Below are positions 1 to 7,286 of a stretch of DNA of 64,000 nucleotides, one piece after another. A program made the translations under genes and the position numbers. The stretch is from Marisediminitalea oceani (GTDB lineage Bacteria > Pseudomonadota > Gammaproteobacteria > Enterobacterales > Alteromonadaceae). Position 1 is the stretch's first letter; every line of letters begins with the position of its first letter. Below the pieces are notes generated by a model. It worked only from the letters and a program-made list of their open reading frames with translations. It searched no databases and was not told the origin of the DNA. The DNA lies in assembly GCF_003731635.1 (NCBI RefSeq), contig NZ_RCUA01000038.1:1-64000 (forward strand), written 5' to 3'.

Positions 1-14
1 GATAAGGGTAACAT
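1..14 (-). CDS. tnpB: IS66 tnpB start (partial)
   Basis: An ATG at 14-12 on the minus strand overlaps the tnpA stop codon in a TGATG arrangement and reads Met-Leu-Pro-Leu before the window ends. This is the position and type of start expected for the IS66 TnpB accessory protein. Only four full codons are visible, so the call rests on position. Confidence 0.5.
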
Positions 15-298
15 CAGGCGGCCCGGTTCATCCGCAGCACCACACCACCGGGCAAGGCTAATTCAATCTCCCAGGTAGAGCCTGCACTCTGGTTCCCACT
101 CGTGGGCATATCAAAAGCAAGCCAGTTATCCTGCTGCGCAAGCGATTGACTATCATCGCTCAGTTTTTTACGCCACAGATAAAAATTTGATACTGTTAGC
201 GCATGCTGTGCACAAAATTCACTGACCGACAGTTCGCTTGCTGCTTGCTTATCAACCAATTCCTGCCATTGCTCGCGTGTACGTCTTTTTGTTGCCAT
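14..298 (-). CDS. tnpA: IS66-family accessory protein TnpA
   Basis: A 94-residue protein of the IS66 Orf1/TnpA type, which is needed for transposition with TnpB and the TnpC transposase. It has a basic N-terminus (MATKRRTREQW), then a helix-turn-helix-like segment around residues 24-46 containing SEFCAQHALTVSNFYLWRKK, typical of this family. The C-terminal part ends in a short beta-like stretch (GGVVLRMNRAA). It is the first gene inside the element, about 85 bp from the terminal repeat, and its stop overlaps the putative tnpB start. It looks intact. Confidence 0.85.
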   Translation of the reverse strand: MATKRRTREQWQELVDKQAASELSVSEFCAQHALTVSNFYLWRKKLSDDSQSLAQQDNWLAFDMPTSGNQSAGSTWEIELALPGGVVLRMNRAA

Positions 299-380
299 CA
301 GTAAAGTCTCCGTTAGTAAAATCTACGGAGGCTATTTTACGGAGTAGCACCGCAGGGAAAAGACGGTCTAAAATGATCGC

Positions 381-524
381 TTACTCAGCTTCAACGACAA
401 GCGCGTATGAACCTACCCCAGCGCTAAATTTACCGTTGGATTGTTGGGATTCGTTCTCAGTATTTGCGAGCGCCGGAGAGGCAAGTAATGTAGACAGGCA
501 GGCAGCTATTATTGTTTTTTGCAC
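381..524 (-). pseudogene. 5' fragment of a secreted/outer-membrane-type protein, truncated by the IS66 element
   Basis: Minus-strand reading from a GTG at 524-522, with AAGGA about 9 bases upstream, gives a clear signal peptide (MQKTIIAACLSTLLASPALA if GTG is read as Met). It is followed by NTENESQQSNGKFSAGVGSY and ALVVEA. After 46 codons it runs into the IS66 terminal repeat, which supplies a stop (GAG TAA). The FSAGVGSYALVV stretch resembles the first strand of a small outer-membrane beta-barrel, but the family cannot be fixed from so few residues. The rest of the gene should lie beyond the left edge, past the element. The reading is too short to have been noticed by length alone; the signal peptide ending exactly before the IS boundary is the main evidence. 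Confidence 0.6.
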
Positions 525-826
525 TTTTTCTAAATCCTTATTTAAAGAACATTTCCACTCTATTGGAAATCGCGGGGGAGGCTAACAAAATTTAACAATA
601 AGGTAAATGAGGTGGACAAATAAAATGATTGTAAATTGTTGTTTTGTTTGATTTTGTTTAAATGTTGATAAGGGCAATTGTTCTTTGTCGGCATTTGACC
701 GTAACAGAATCCTGCGCTCTCATTATGTTTGACCCTCTCATGAATAGTTCTGGGTAACTGTGATCAACAACAAGCAGACATTTAAGAATGTCTGGTGTAA
801 AATCGCACCAATAGCTAGCTGGTGGA
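525..826. other. Intergenic region between truncated gene and parDE
   Basis: About 300 bases with no convincing gene. It is AT-rich with several T-runs and should hold the promoter of the truncated leftward gene. At its right end is the parDE promoter/operator (775-803). Nothing else is recognised. Confidence 0.5.
775..803 (+). promoter_or_regulatory. parDE promoter with overlapping palindrome
   Basis: A perfect inverted repeat CAGACATT-TAAG-AATGTCTG (775-794) sits just upstream of a -10-like TAAAAT (798-803); its left end CAGACA (775-780) occupies the -35 position at 17-bp spacing. ParD-type antitoxins bind palindromes at their own promoter, so this is the likely autoregulatory operator. 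Binding is inferred. No T-run follows, so it does not look like a terminator. Confidence 0.5.
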
Positions 827-835
827 GTGATAATT

Positions 836-1066
836 ATGCCTCGTCAAAGTATTACCCTGACTGAAAAAAATGATGAATGGCTGAAGAGCCAGGTTGAAGA
901 AAACCGGGACTATGCAAACAAAAGTGAACTCGTAAACGATTTGATTCGCCGGGCACGACGCGCCGAGGCAATCAATCAAAAGCTGGAAAGTGCAGAAAAT
1001 AGTGGTTTCGTTGATCAAACCCCCGAAGATATGCTGAAAGAATTTAAAGCTGATTTGAAACGATAG
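836..1066 (+). CDS. parD: ParD-type antitoxin (ribbon-helix-helix)
   Basis: A 76-residue type II antitoxin. The N-terminal MPRQSITLTEKNDEWLKSQV has the beta-strand plus helix pattern of ParD/CopG-like DNA-binding proteins, and the C-terminal half (PEDMLKEFKADLKR) is the charged toxin-wrapping tail. The ATG at 836 is chosen over a GTG at 827 because the Shine-Dalgarno GGAG (824-827) is 8 bases from 836. Its stop abuts the parE start with no gap, so the two are translated together. A palindrome lies in its promoter. It should neutralise ParE and repress the operon. Confidence 0.85.
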   Translation: MPRQSITLTEKNDEWLKSQVEENRDYANKSELVNDLIRRARRAEAINQKLESAENSGFVDQTPEDMLKEFKADLKR

Positions 1067-1354
1067 ATGAATCGATACAAGTTATCGCTGAACGCCAAAC
1101 AGGATCTCAAACGCATTTATGCCTACGGTTTTGCCGAATATGGCGAACTCCAGGCGGATAAGTACTTTGAGGTTTTTTTTCATACTTTTGAAAAAATAGC
1201 GACGACCCCCGCTGCATATCAATCAGTTGAGCATATTCGAAAGGGATACAGGCGTTGTGCTTATGGTGCCGACAGTATTTACTATCGCTTCAATGGTGTT
1301 GAGGTTGAAATTATGGCAATACTGGGTGGGCAGGATGTAGATGAGTGGCTTTAA
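1067..1354 (+). CDS. parE: ParE-type toxin (RelE/ParE superfamily)
   Basis: A 95-residue toxin of the RelE/ParE fold. Family hallmarks are the N-terminal LSLNAKQDLKRIYAYGFAEY, the central KIATTPAAYQSV, and the C-terminal IYYRFNGVEVEIMAILGGQD with the conserved R-F and hydrophobic strands. ParE toxins usually poison DNA gyrase; RelE relatives cleave mRNA. The YR(F) and ILGGQD features favour the ParE branch, but the target is inferred. It begins directly after the antitoxin stop. The pair is next to an IS element, a common setting for chromosomal toxin-antitoxin modules. Confidence 0.83.
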   Translation: MNRYKLSLNAKQDLKRIYAYGFAEYGELQADKYFEVFFHTFEKIATTPAAYQSVEHIRKGYRRCAYGADSIYYRFNGVEVEIMAILGGQDVDEWL

Positions 1355-1363
1355 GCCACTCAT
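1341..1363 (+). terminator. Hairpin at the end of parE
   Basis: A perfect 11-bp inverted repeat with a one-base centre (ATGAGTGGCTT / AAGCCACTCAT) overlaps the parE stop codon. The bases after it (CCCGTTCTATT) are only mildly U-rich, so it is a possible, weak terminator between parE and the convergent dehydrogenase gene. Confidence 0.45.
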
Positions 1364-1388
1364 CCCGTTCTATTAATGACCGCTAGTC

Positions 1389-2765
1389 TTATTCAGAAAT
1401 GAAAATCGTCTTTTCGTTAACAAATTCACGCATTCCAAAGCCACCGTGCTCACGGCCATAACCACTGTCCTTAACGCCACCAAATGGCAGGTTAGGTTGA
1501 GCCAAAGAGTAGCCGTTGATATTCACCATGCCGGTATCAAACTCTTCTCGCGCCAGTTTGATTGCCTTTTCCTTGTCTGTAGTAAAGATGCCGCCGCCGA
1601 GGCCATAACGCGAGTCGTTGGCAATTTGCATGGCTTCAGCATCGTTTTCAGCTTTAATAAACGAAGCGACAGGACCAAATAATTCGTCGTCATAGGCAGG
1701 CATGCCCGGCTTTATATTTTCCAGAATAGTTACCGGATAGAACCAGCCCTTACCGTCGGGCACTTCGCCGCCCAGCAGTATAGAAGCGCCTTTTGCCACC
1801 GATTCCATTACCTGCTTATGCAATTCATCACGGAGATCTTCACGGGCCATCGGGCCAAGGTCGGTGTCTTCATCGCGCGGATCGCCCACTTTAAGAGCTT
1901 TAAACGCTGTTAAAAATTGTGTTTTAAACTGGTCGTAAACCGACTTAGTAATAATAAAGCGTTTTGCTGCCACACAGGTCTCGCCATTATTCACTATGCG
2001 CCCCTGCACACAGGCTTTAACGGCAGTCTCGACATCGGCGTCTGACAACACTACGAACGCATCATTACTGCCCAGTTCCAGAACCGTCTTCTTAGCTAAG
2101 CTGGCGGCTGTTTCTGCCACTGACTTACCTACGCCATCACTGCCGGTAAACGTCACACCGCGTACTTTATCGTGTTTAATCAGTGCACTGGCCGTTTTGC
2201 CATCAATAAGCAGCGACTGATAGACATGCTCCGGAAAGCCTGCGTCGGTGTAGAGTTTTTCAATAAGTTCAGCCATGCCAAAGACATTCTTAGCGTGCTT
2301 CATAACGGTTGTGTTGCCTGCCATAATGTTCGCCGCGCTGTAACGAATCACCTGGTAGAGTGGAAAGTTCCAGGGCTGGATCCCAAGGATAACGCCAAGC
2401 GGCTGATAGGTGATTATCGCCGTACCGCCTTCAAATACGCGGTTTTCATCTTCCAATACGCTGGCACCGTTTTCAGCGGTATAGCGACAAATCGCAGCGC
2501 AGAGCTCCACTTCCTGCTTACCCTGCTCTACCACTTTACCCATTTCTTTAACCATCAAACCGATAATGGCATCAGACTGTTTTTCGATTTGGTCGGCAAG
2601 GTTATTCATCAGCTCGGCGCGCTCGGCAAAACTGGTTTTCTTCCATGACAGAAAAGCCGTGTTGGCCGAATCGACTGCTTGATTCGCCTCAGCTTCAGAC
2701 ATAAGAGTGTATTCTGCAACGAGTTGCTCGGTGGTAGGATTTACCGTGTTTACTGTCTCTGACAT
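1389..2765 (-). CDS. sad: NAD(P)-dependent aldehyde dehydrogenase, succinate-semialdehyde type (Sad/YneI-like)
   Basis: A 458-residue class I/II aldehyde dehydrogenase, close in length to E. coli YneI/Sad (about 460). It should oxidise a small aldehyde, probably succinate semialdehyde, to the acid. The NAD-binding core (GVILGIQPWNFPLYQV) is present. The catalytic Cys264 lies in NNGETCVAAKRF and the general-base Glu in VLELGSNDAF (about residue 230); LELGSND in place of the more usual LELGGK is seen in the Sad branch. The start has a strong AGGAGA about 7 bases upstream. It stands alone, convergent with parE. A second, longer family member is at 48515-50005. Substrate is inferred from family only. 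Confidence 0.8.
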   Translation of the reverse strand: MSETVNTVNPTTEQLVAEYTLMSEAEANQAVDSANTAFLSWKKTSFAERAELMNNLADQIEKQSDAIIGLMVKEMGKVVEQGKQEVELCAAICRYTAENGASVLEDENRVFEGGTAIITYQPLGVILGIQPWNFPLYQVIRYSAANIMAGNTTVMKHAKNVFGMAELIEKLYTDAGFPEHVYQSLLIDGKTASALIKHDKVRGVTFTGSDGVGKSVAETAASLAKKTVLELGSNDAFVVLSDADVETAVKACVQGRIVNNGETCVAAKRFIITKSVYDQFKTQFLTAFKALKVGDPRDEDTDLGPMAREDLRDELHKQVMESVAKGASILLGGEVPDGKGWFYPVTILENIKPGMPAYDDELFGPVASFIKAENDAEAMQIANDSRYGLGGGIFTTDKEKAIKLAREEFDTGMVNINGYSLAQPNLPFGGVKDSGYGREHGGFGMREFVNEKTIFISE

Positions 2766-3093
2766 TATTTGTCTCCTGATATCAACATTTTCAGAGACGG
2801 GTGCAAGTCAGAGACCACTTTTGGAATTTGTGTTTTCGTCTTTTAAATCAGTGTATTACAGTGTTTCCGGAATTTCAGTGCTGCCACCGGACTATAGGGT
2901 TTTCATTGCAATAGTAGTTATTTCACAGTGCCACTTCTTCAAATTTAGCCTTCGAAGAAAGTAGCAAGAGAAGATGTTATTGAGGTAAGGATACGCTCTG
3001 AGCGTTCATCGCAAAATTGCTATTGTGATAGGTGAAAAAACAGGCCTCATACGATTAAGGCCTGTTTTGTTGAATGGTTTGCTGGCAGGTGCT
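2766..3093. other. Intergenic region with one terminator
   Basis: No gene is supported here. The left part should hold the promoter of the leftward aldehyde dehydrogenase gene. The right end holds the terminator of the next leftward gene (3037-3068). Nothing else stands out. Confidence 0.5.
3035..3068 (-). terminator. Rho-independent terminator after the transglutaminase-like gene
   Basis: An 11-bp stem, AAAACAGGCCT (3037-3047) with AGGCCTGTTTT (3058-3068), and a 10-base loop. On the minus strand it is followed by a run of T (the A-run 3035-3040), 26 bases after the stop of the leftward gene. Confidence 0.75.
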
Positions 3094-3906
3094 TCAGGCT
3101 TTTTGGTTAGCCTCATCAGGCGGTTCGATTTCACTTACGTTAACCGTCATGACTTTGGGTTGTACGGCTGGGCCGAACTGCGTGAAAGTTGCAACATCTG
3201 AGGCGTCATGACCAAAGGCAATCGCTACACGCGCACCGTCGGACGAAGGCTGGGTAGCATCAAAGGTATACCAGCGACCGCCCACGTAGGCTTCAAACCA
3301 GGCGTGCATGTCCATAGGAGTTAAGCCGTGCAGGTAACCCACCACCATTCTGGCCGGAATACACAGGCTACGGCATAGCGCGATACCTAAATGGGCTAAC
3401 TCACGGCAAACACCTTCGCGGGATTGGTTCACTTCGGTAGCGGATAACTGAAAGTAGAGTGAGTCAGGGTTAAAGTGCACATTGGTTCGGATCCAGTCCT
3501 CGATAGCCGCGACTTGCTCATAGCCAGGTACGCAATTGGCCACAATACTGTGGGCCATTTCTACAAAGCGGTCCGATTCACAATAGCGTGAAGGCAGCAG
3601 GTAACTCAGCACTTCATTGGGGAGGGTGTCTATTTCGTTAAATCCTGCCCAGCGGTCGCCTATCACCGCCGGCGACGTTAACACCTTAGCCGAGGTTCGC
3701 ACTGAAAACGTGCCAACCGGCGCCACTAACCGCTGGCACGAATTGCCAAAACTGTCGTTGTATTCAATTACCGGGACATTAGGCGAAATGGTATAGGTTT
3801 GCTCAGCCACCCACTGATTAAAATCATTCCGAGGCCGCAACATCAGTATAAACGGGGTAGGTGTTGTTATATCAAAGGTAAGATTGCATTCTGTGCTTAA
3901 CCACAT
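3094..3906 (-). CDS. Transglutaminase-like superfamily protein
   Basis: A 270-residue cytoplasmic protein of the bacterial transglutaminase-like family. The N-terminal half is a beta-rich domain (FDITTPTPFILMLRPRND), and the C-terminal half holds the papain-like catalytic domain. The triad is visible: Cys167 in SREGVCRELAHLG, His201 in MDMHAWFEAY and Asp216 in WYTFDATQ. Such proteins act as cysteine peptidases or amide hydrolases; the substrate is unknown. There is no signal peptide. It stands as a single gene with its own terminator. Confidence 0.82.
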   Translation of the reverse strand: MWLSTECNLTFDITTPTPFILMLRPRNDFNQWVAEQTYTISPNVPVIEYNDSFGNSCQRLVAPVGTFSVRTSAKVLTSPAVIGDRWAGFNEIDTLPNEVLSYLLPSRYCESDRFVEMAHSIVANCVPGYEQVAAIEDWIRTNVHFNPDSLYFQLSATEVNQSREGVCRELAHLGIALCRSLCIPARMVVGYLHGLTPMDMHAWFEAYVGGRWYTFDATQPSSDGARVAIAFGHDASDVATFTQFGPAVQPKVMTVNVSEIEPPDEANQKA

Positions 3907-4247
3907 ACCCAGGTTATTTCCTTGTAAGTCGTATGCAAAGCAACGATAAACCGTGCTTTAGCGTGAGTGTATAAACAGAATCGGCGTTGGTAACTTGCTA
4001 CTCAGAATTCGGGTAGCAGTTTGTGATTGTGATAGTAGCCGTTACTGAACTAGTTTGCGTGTCTTGTAGGCTTGATGTCACCGGGCAAGGATTTGTGCAG
4101 TGTGATCAGGTTTCGCCGAGTGCACTCATTCGTTGCTGGTGTTTCTTGTTGTTATGCCTAGGATGGATCGTTTTGCACTGCTTGTACAGTCTAATAGGCA
4201 GTAGTTGTCGGTTTGGAGCCTTGAATATCGTTAGGTTCTGACGTTAG
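3907..4247. other. Intergenic region, nothing recognised
   Basis: About 340 bases between two leftward genes. A 72-codon rightward frame at 4023-4241 has no Shine-Dalgarno and a Cys/Val-rich composition unlike a real protein, so it is not called. No hairpin or palindrome stands out. Confidence 0.5.
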
Positions 4248-5108
4248 TTAATCCGGCGGTGAATGTTTAACGGGGTTGTCTTCCTCCGGCCGGCCATGCA
4301 GAAAGCTCGCGAAACGCGGAATGCCGCGCTGGGTAAGACCATAATACTTATAGGTTACCCAGCTTCCAATTGCTGGTGGCGACTGGCGGTTGGCCAGGCT
4401 AAAACCGCTGCCAATTTTAAACTGCTGACCCTGGCGGGATTCCACTAACAATGAGCCCATCATGCCCCTGAACTTGCCTTTACCGGGCAGATGGGCAAGC
4501 ACTCTGGCTTCATCGTCCTGGTAGCGTTTGGCCTTTAATAAACCCGGGTTGCGCCCCTGCTGATAGTGCGCCCGGCGATGATGGAGCATGAGTCCTTCGC
4601 CACCTTGTTGAGTAATGTTATCCAGGGCATCTTCCAGCGCAGGTAGCGAATCCAAGGTGAACTGTTCAATCATTTTCAGACTAGGGTTATTGGCTTGAGC
4701 GATTAGTGTTTGCATGCGTTCGACGCGCTCTTCAAAGGGCAGGTCGGTATCAGGCAGGTCAAACACCATCATTTTAATTGCCTGCCAGCGATCATCAGGG
4801 TGATGACTCAGTACGGTGGATGCAATCTCCTCAAAGCTGCCCCGTTTACTCCACAGTTCACCGTCCAGAGGTTCAGTTGGCCAGTTGCGGGTAAACCAAG
4901 GGGGCGGGTAAATAGGGTTACCATTACGGGTAATAAGCTGAGTGCCTGTCCAGCGCGCCCGAATACCGTCAAGCTTTTCGCTCACCAGGTATTCACCAAT
5001 GGCGATGTCGCCCTTATAGGACTCGGCCAGTTGTAGTGGTGAATTTTGCGCTGCTGTGGCGGAGCATAGCAGCACGCTGAGTAATAACAGCAGAGGTCGG
5101 ATAATCAT
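4248..5108 (-). CDS. ligE: Periplasmic ATP-dependent DNA ligase (LigE type)
   Basis: A 286-residue minimal ATP-dependent DNA ligase with a cleavable signal peptide (MIIRPLLLLLSVLLCSATAA). Motif I is SEKLDGIRA with the adenylated Lys45. Motif III (MMVFDLP), motif IV (GGEGLMLH) and motif V (LLKAKRY) follow, then a compact OB-fold (GKGKFRGMMGSLLVE). Such ligases consist only of the catalytic core, seal nicks, and are exported; a role in handling imported or extracellular DNA has been proposed for the family. It is a lone gene, and there are no competence genes in the window. Only a weak GGA precedes the start. Confidence 0.85.
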   Translation of the reverse strand: MIIRPLLLLLSVLLCSATAAQNSPLQLAESYKGDIAIGEYLVSEKLDGIRARWTGTQLITRNGNPIYPPPWFTRNWPTEPLDGELWSKRGSFEEIASTVLSHHPDDRWQAIKMMVFDLPDTDLPFEERVERMQTLIAQANNPSLKMIEQFTLDSLPALEDALDNITQQGGEGLMLHHRRAHYQQGRNPGLLKAKRYQDDEARVLAHLPGKGKFRGMMGSLLVESRQGQQFKIGSGFSLANRQSPPAIGSWVTYKYYGLTQRGIPRFASFLHGRPEEDNPVKHSPPD

Positions 5109-5177
5109 TTGTCTGTCCGGAGTAAAACCACCAGTGTAGTGGGTTTAGCTTTCCGGAAAACTGGGCCTTGGAATGGT

Positions 5178-6059
5178 TTAGCGCGGTTGGCAGTTAAGGT
5201 AGCGCTTTAGGCTTTTAGGCGTCACACCGGTTTGCCGTTTTACCACCCGGGATAAGTGACTTTGATCACTGAAACCGGCGGCATCAGCAATATCAACGAG
5301 CTTTTGCCCCTGAGTGAGTAGTTCACGCACACGCTGCACTCGCCGTGATTCGATGTAGCGATGCACAGAGGTATAAAATGACTGACGAAATGCCCGGGCA
5401 AAGTGAAACTCGCTAAGCCCTACCGTGCTGGCAATATCTGCAATGGTGATGGAGTGTTGCAGGTTATCCTCAATATATTGCTGCACGGTTTTTTTGCTGC
5501 GTAAACTCAAACCACCATAAATGCGCACCTTTTGTGCTGCCCTGCGTGACTGCATCTTACATAATTCGGCAAACACGTTTTGGACTACCGATTGAATGTG
5601 AAGCTGGTGGATGTCGTCATGCCAGTCCTGAGGCTGCCCCAGTTGCTGCAGAGCAGCTGCCAGTGGAACATGTTGCAGAAATGAGTGGTCCGGCAGGGCA
5701 AACAAACGGGGCTCAAGATCCAGCTCCCGGGCAATAAACTCCCGCAGGTGGTTGTCGGTAAAATAGAGGTGAGTAAACTCAAAACGTCCCTGGATCTCCC
5801 ACACCGATTCCTGCTGTTGCGGGATGATACAAATTGCATCCTTAAAGCCATTCCGCTGTGAGCCGCGCCCATCAAGGCGATAAGTTTGCTCACCGCCCGT
5901 GGTGTAAAGCTACAGCGTGTGTACTTCGTCGGTATGATAACTCACTCTGTCCAGCTCATTTTGCCAGGCGGCCAGACGGATATCATCAGGCAGGCGCAGC
6001 TCCCCTCTGAGTGTGGCGTTAGAATGGGATAAGGTGTCGAAGATTGCCTGTTTCGTCAT
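5178..6059 (-). pseudogene. AraC-family transcriptional regulator interrupted by one amber codon
   Basis: Reading from ATG 6059-6057 gives a continuous 293-codon frame whose only interruption is TAG at 5912-5910 (codon 50). Before it lies MTKQAIFDTLSHSNATLRGE and the start of an AraC-type sensor domain; after it the frame continues LYTTGGEQTYRLDGRG. The C-terminal 100 residues are a full AraC double helix-turn-helix (TIADIASTVGLSEFHFARAF and LVDIADAAGFSDQSHLSRVV). The TAG is one base from CAG (Gln). A shorter product could start at GTG 5804, keeping the DNA-binding half but losing about 85 N-terminal residues. It is divergent from the EamA permease gene, a likely target. It could also be a sequencing error. 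Confidence 0.78.
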
Positions 6060-6225
6060 TGTTCTATTATTCATCAACGCCGGGAGCGGGCAAAGGATAA
6101 TTTAACGCCTGGTAAAGAGAAGACGTAAAATAACCGCAGGATCGTCCCAAAATGTCAGGAATGTCCCAGTTTTTCTGCGCTACCGAGGCTATGCTCCTGG
6201 CTTTCCTTCTCTGTGAGTAAAGCTT

Positions 6226-7125
6226 ATGACACTGTTTTTATATGTAACAACCGTCGCCATTTGGGGGACCACCTGGCTGGCTATTTATTATCAGTTGGGC
6301 AATGTGGATGTTGTGGTGTCGGTGTTTTATCGGTTTGGGCTGGCCACTGCAATAATGATCCCTCTGGTGATACTGCTGAAAAAGGGGCGGATTGGCACTC
6401 GGCAGGATCAACTGTATTTTTTTGCGCAGGGAGCCTGCCTGTTTTCGCTCAACTTCATCTGTTTCTATTACGCTACCCGTTATATTCCCTCTGGCCTGGT
6501 ATCAGTCATCTTTTGCCTTGCTACGCTCTACAATGCCATTAACGGCCGGATATTTTTTAAAACCAGAGTAGAAAGCTATGTCTGGCTTGCCTCTTTGTTT
6601 GGCGTAGTTGGCCTGGCATTGTTAATGGCGCCACAAATTCGCCTCGATGACAGTTGGCTTACTACTCTAAAAGGGTGTGGTCTGGCAGCACTGGGTACCT
6701 TATTCTTCTCGTTCGGTAATATGATTTCAGTTCGCCATGGCAAAGCGGGTATCACACCGCTACAGAGTAATATGTGGGCCATGATGTACGGCACTGTATT
6801 GTTGCTGGCTATCTGTGTGGTTCGTGGTGTGCCTTTTGCCTGGGGAACAGGCGCTGAATACACTTTTAGCCTGTTTTATTTAGCATTGTTTGGTTCTGTG
6901 ATTGGCTTCACTGCTTATCTTTCTCTGGTCAGTCGCGTTGGACCGGGTACCGCTGCCTACACCACGGTACTTTTTCCGGTCGTGGCGCTGAGTTTGTCTG
7001 CTCTGTACGAGGGCTATCACTGGACTCATAGCAGCTCTGTGGGTCTGCTGTTAATTCTGTTGGGTAACTATTTAATGATTAATAAAGGTCGGTGGTTTTT
7101 GCGCCCTGCAGTTGTTCGCTCTTAA
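6226..7125 (+). CDS. EamA/DMT-family transporter
   Basis: A 299-residue inner-membrane protein with about ten hydrophobic segments in two EamA repeats. The family opening is clear (VAIWGTTWLAIYYQLGNVDVVVSVFYRFGLA), and the second repeat ends with VALSLSALYEGYHW followed by the last helix and a short basic tail. EamA proteins export amino acids or small metabolites; the substrate here is unknown. It is divergent from the amber-interrupted AraC regulator gene, with 166 bases between the starts, and may be its target. Confidence 0.82.
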   Translation: MTLFLYVTTVAIWGTTWLAIYYQLGNVDVVVSVFYRFGLATAIMIPLVILLKKGRIGTRQDQLYFFAQGACLFSLNFICFYYATRYIPSGLVSVIFCLATLYNAINGRIFFKTRVESYVWLASLFGVVGLALLMAPQIRLDDSWLTTLKGCGLAALGTLFFSFGNMISVRHGKAGITPLQSNMWAMMYGTVLLLAICVVRGVPFAWGTGAEYTFSLFYLALFGSVIGFTAYLSLVSRVGPGTAAYTTVLFPVVALSLSALYEGYHWTHSSSVGLLLILLGNYLMINKGRWFLRPAVVRS

Positions 7126-7286
7126 TATTTCTCGTGGACCGGAAGACAATTGGAAATACCTGACTACAACAAAGTTTATTTCTTATTACGTTTTATTATG
7201 TTGTTAACACTAAATTTACTTATTCGCTGACGCTCAAAATTGGCAGTGATAGGCTCTGTATGATGTGTTAGTCATTGGAGTTTTGC

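Larger units (their letters stand above)
1..384 (-). mobile_element. IS66-family insertion sequence, terminal part
   Basis: The outer end of an IS66-family element, read leftward; the rest lies outside the window. The element boundary is placed at 384 because the minus strand begins there with GTAAGCG, the characteristic IS66 terminal heptamer, followed by ATCATTTTAGACC. The first gene inside is the IS66 accessory gene tnpA (14-298), overlapping the start of the next frame, as is usual for this family. The element interrupts a gene whose 5' part survives at 381-524. An IS66 target duplication is normally 8 bp; TCAGCTTC (385-392) would be the copy at this end. Confidence 0.88.

Noticed and set aside
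238..585. Rightward 115-codon frame over the IS end
   Set aside because: It crosses the IS66 boundary and is antisense to both tnpA and the truncated signal-peptide gene, which explain the sequence better. No Shine-Dalgarno.
4023..4241. Rightward 72-codon frame in a gap
   Set aside because: No ribosome site; composition (Cys, Val, Leu) looks like chance and there is no family resemblance.
5585..5893. Leftward 102-codon frame inside the AraC gene
   Set aside because: Out of frame with the conserved AraC reading, which is far more protein-like on both sides of the amber codon.
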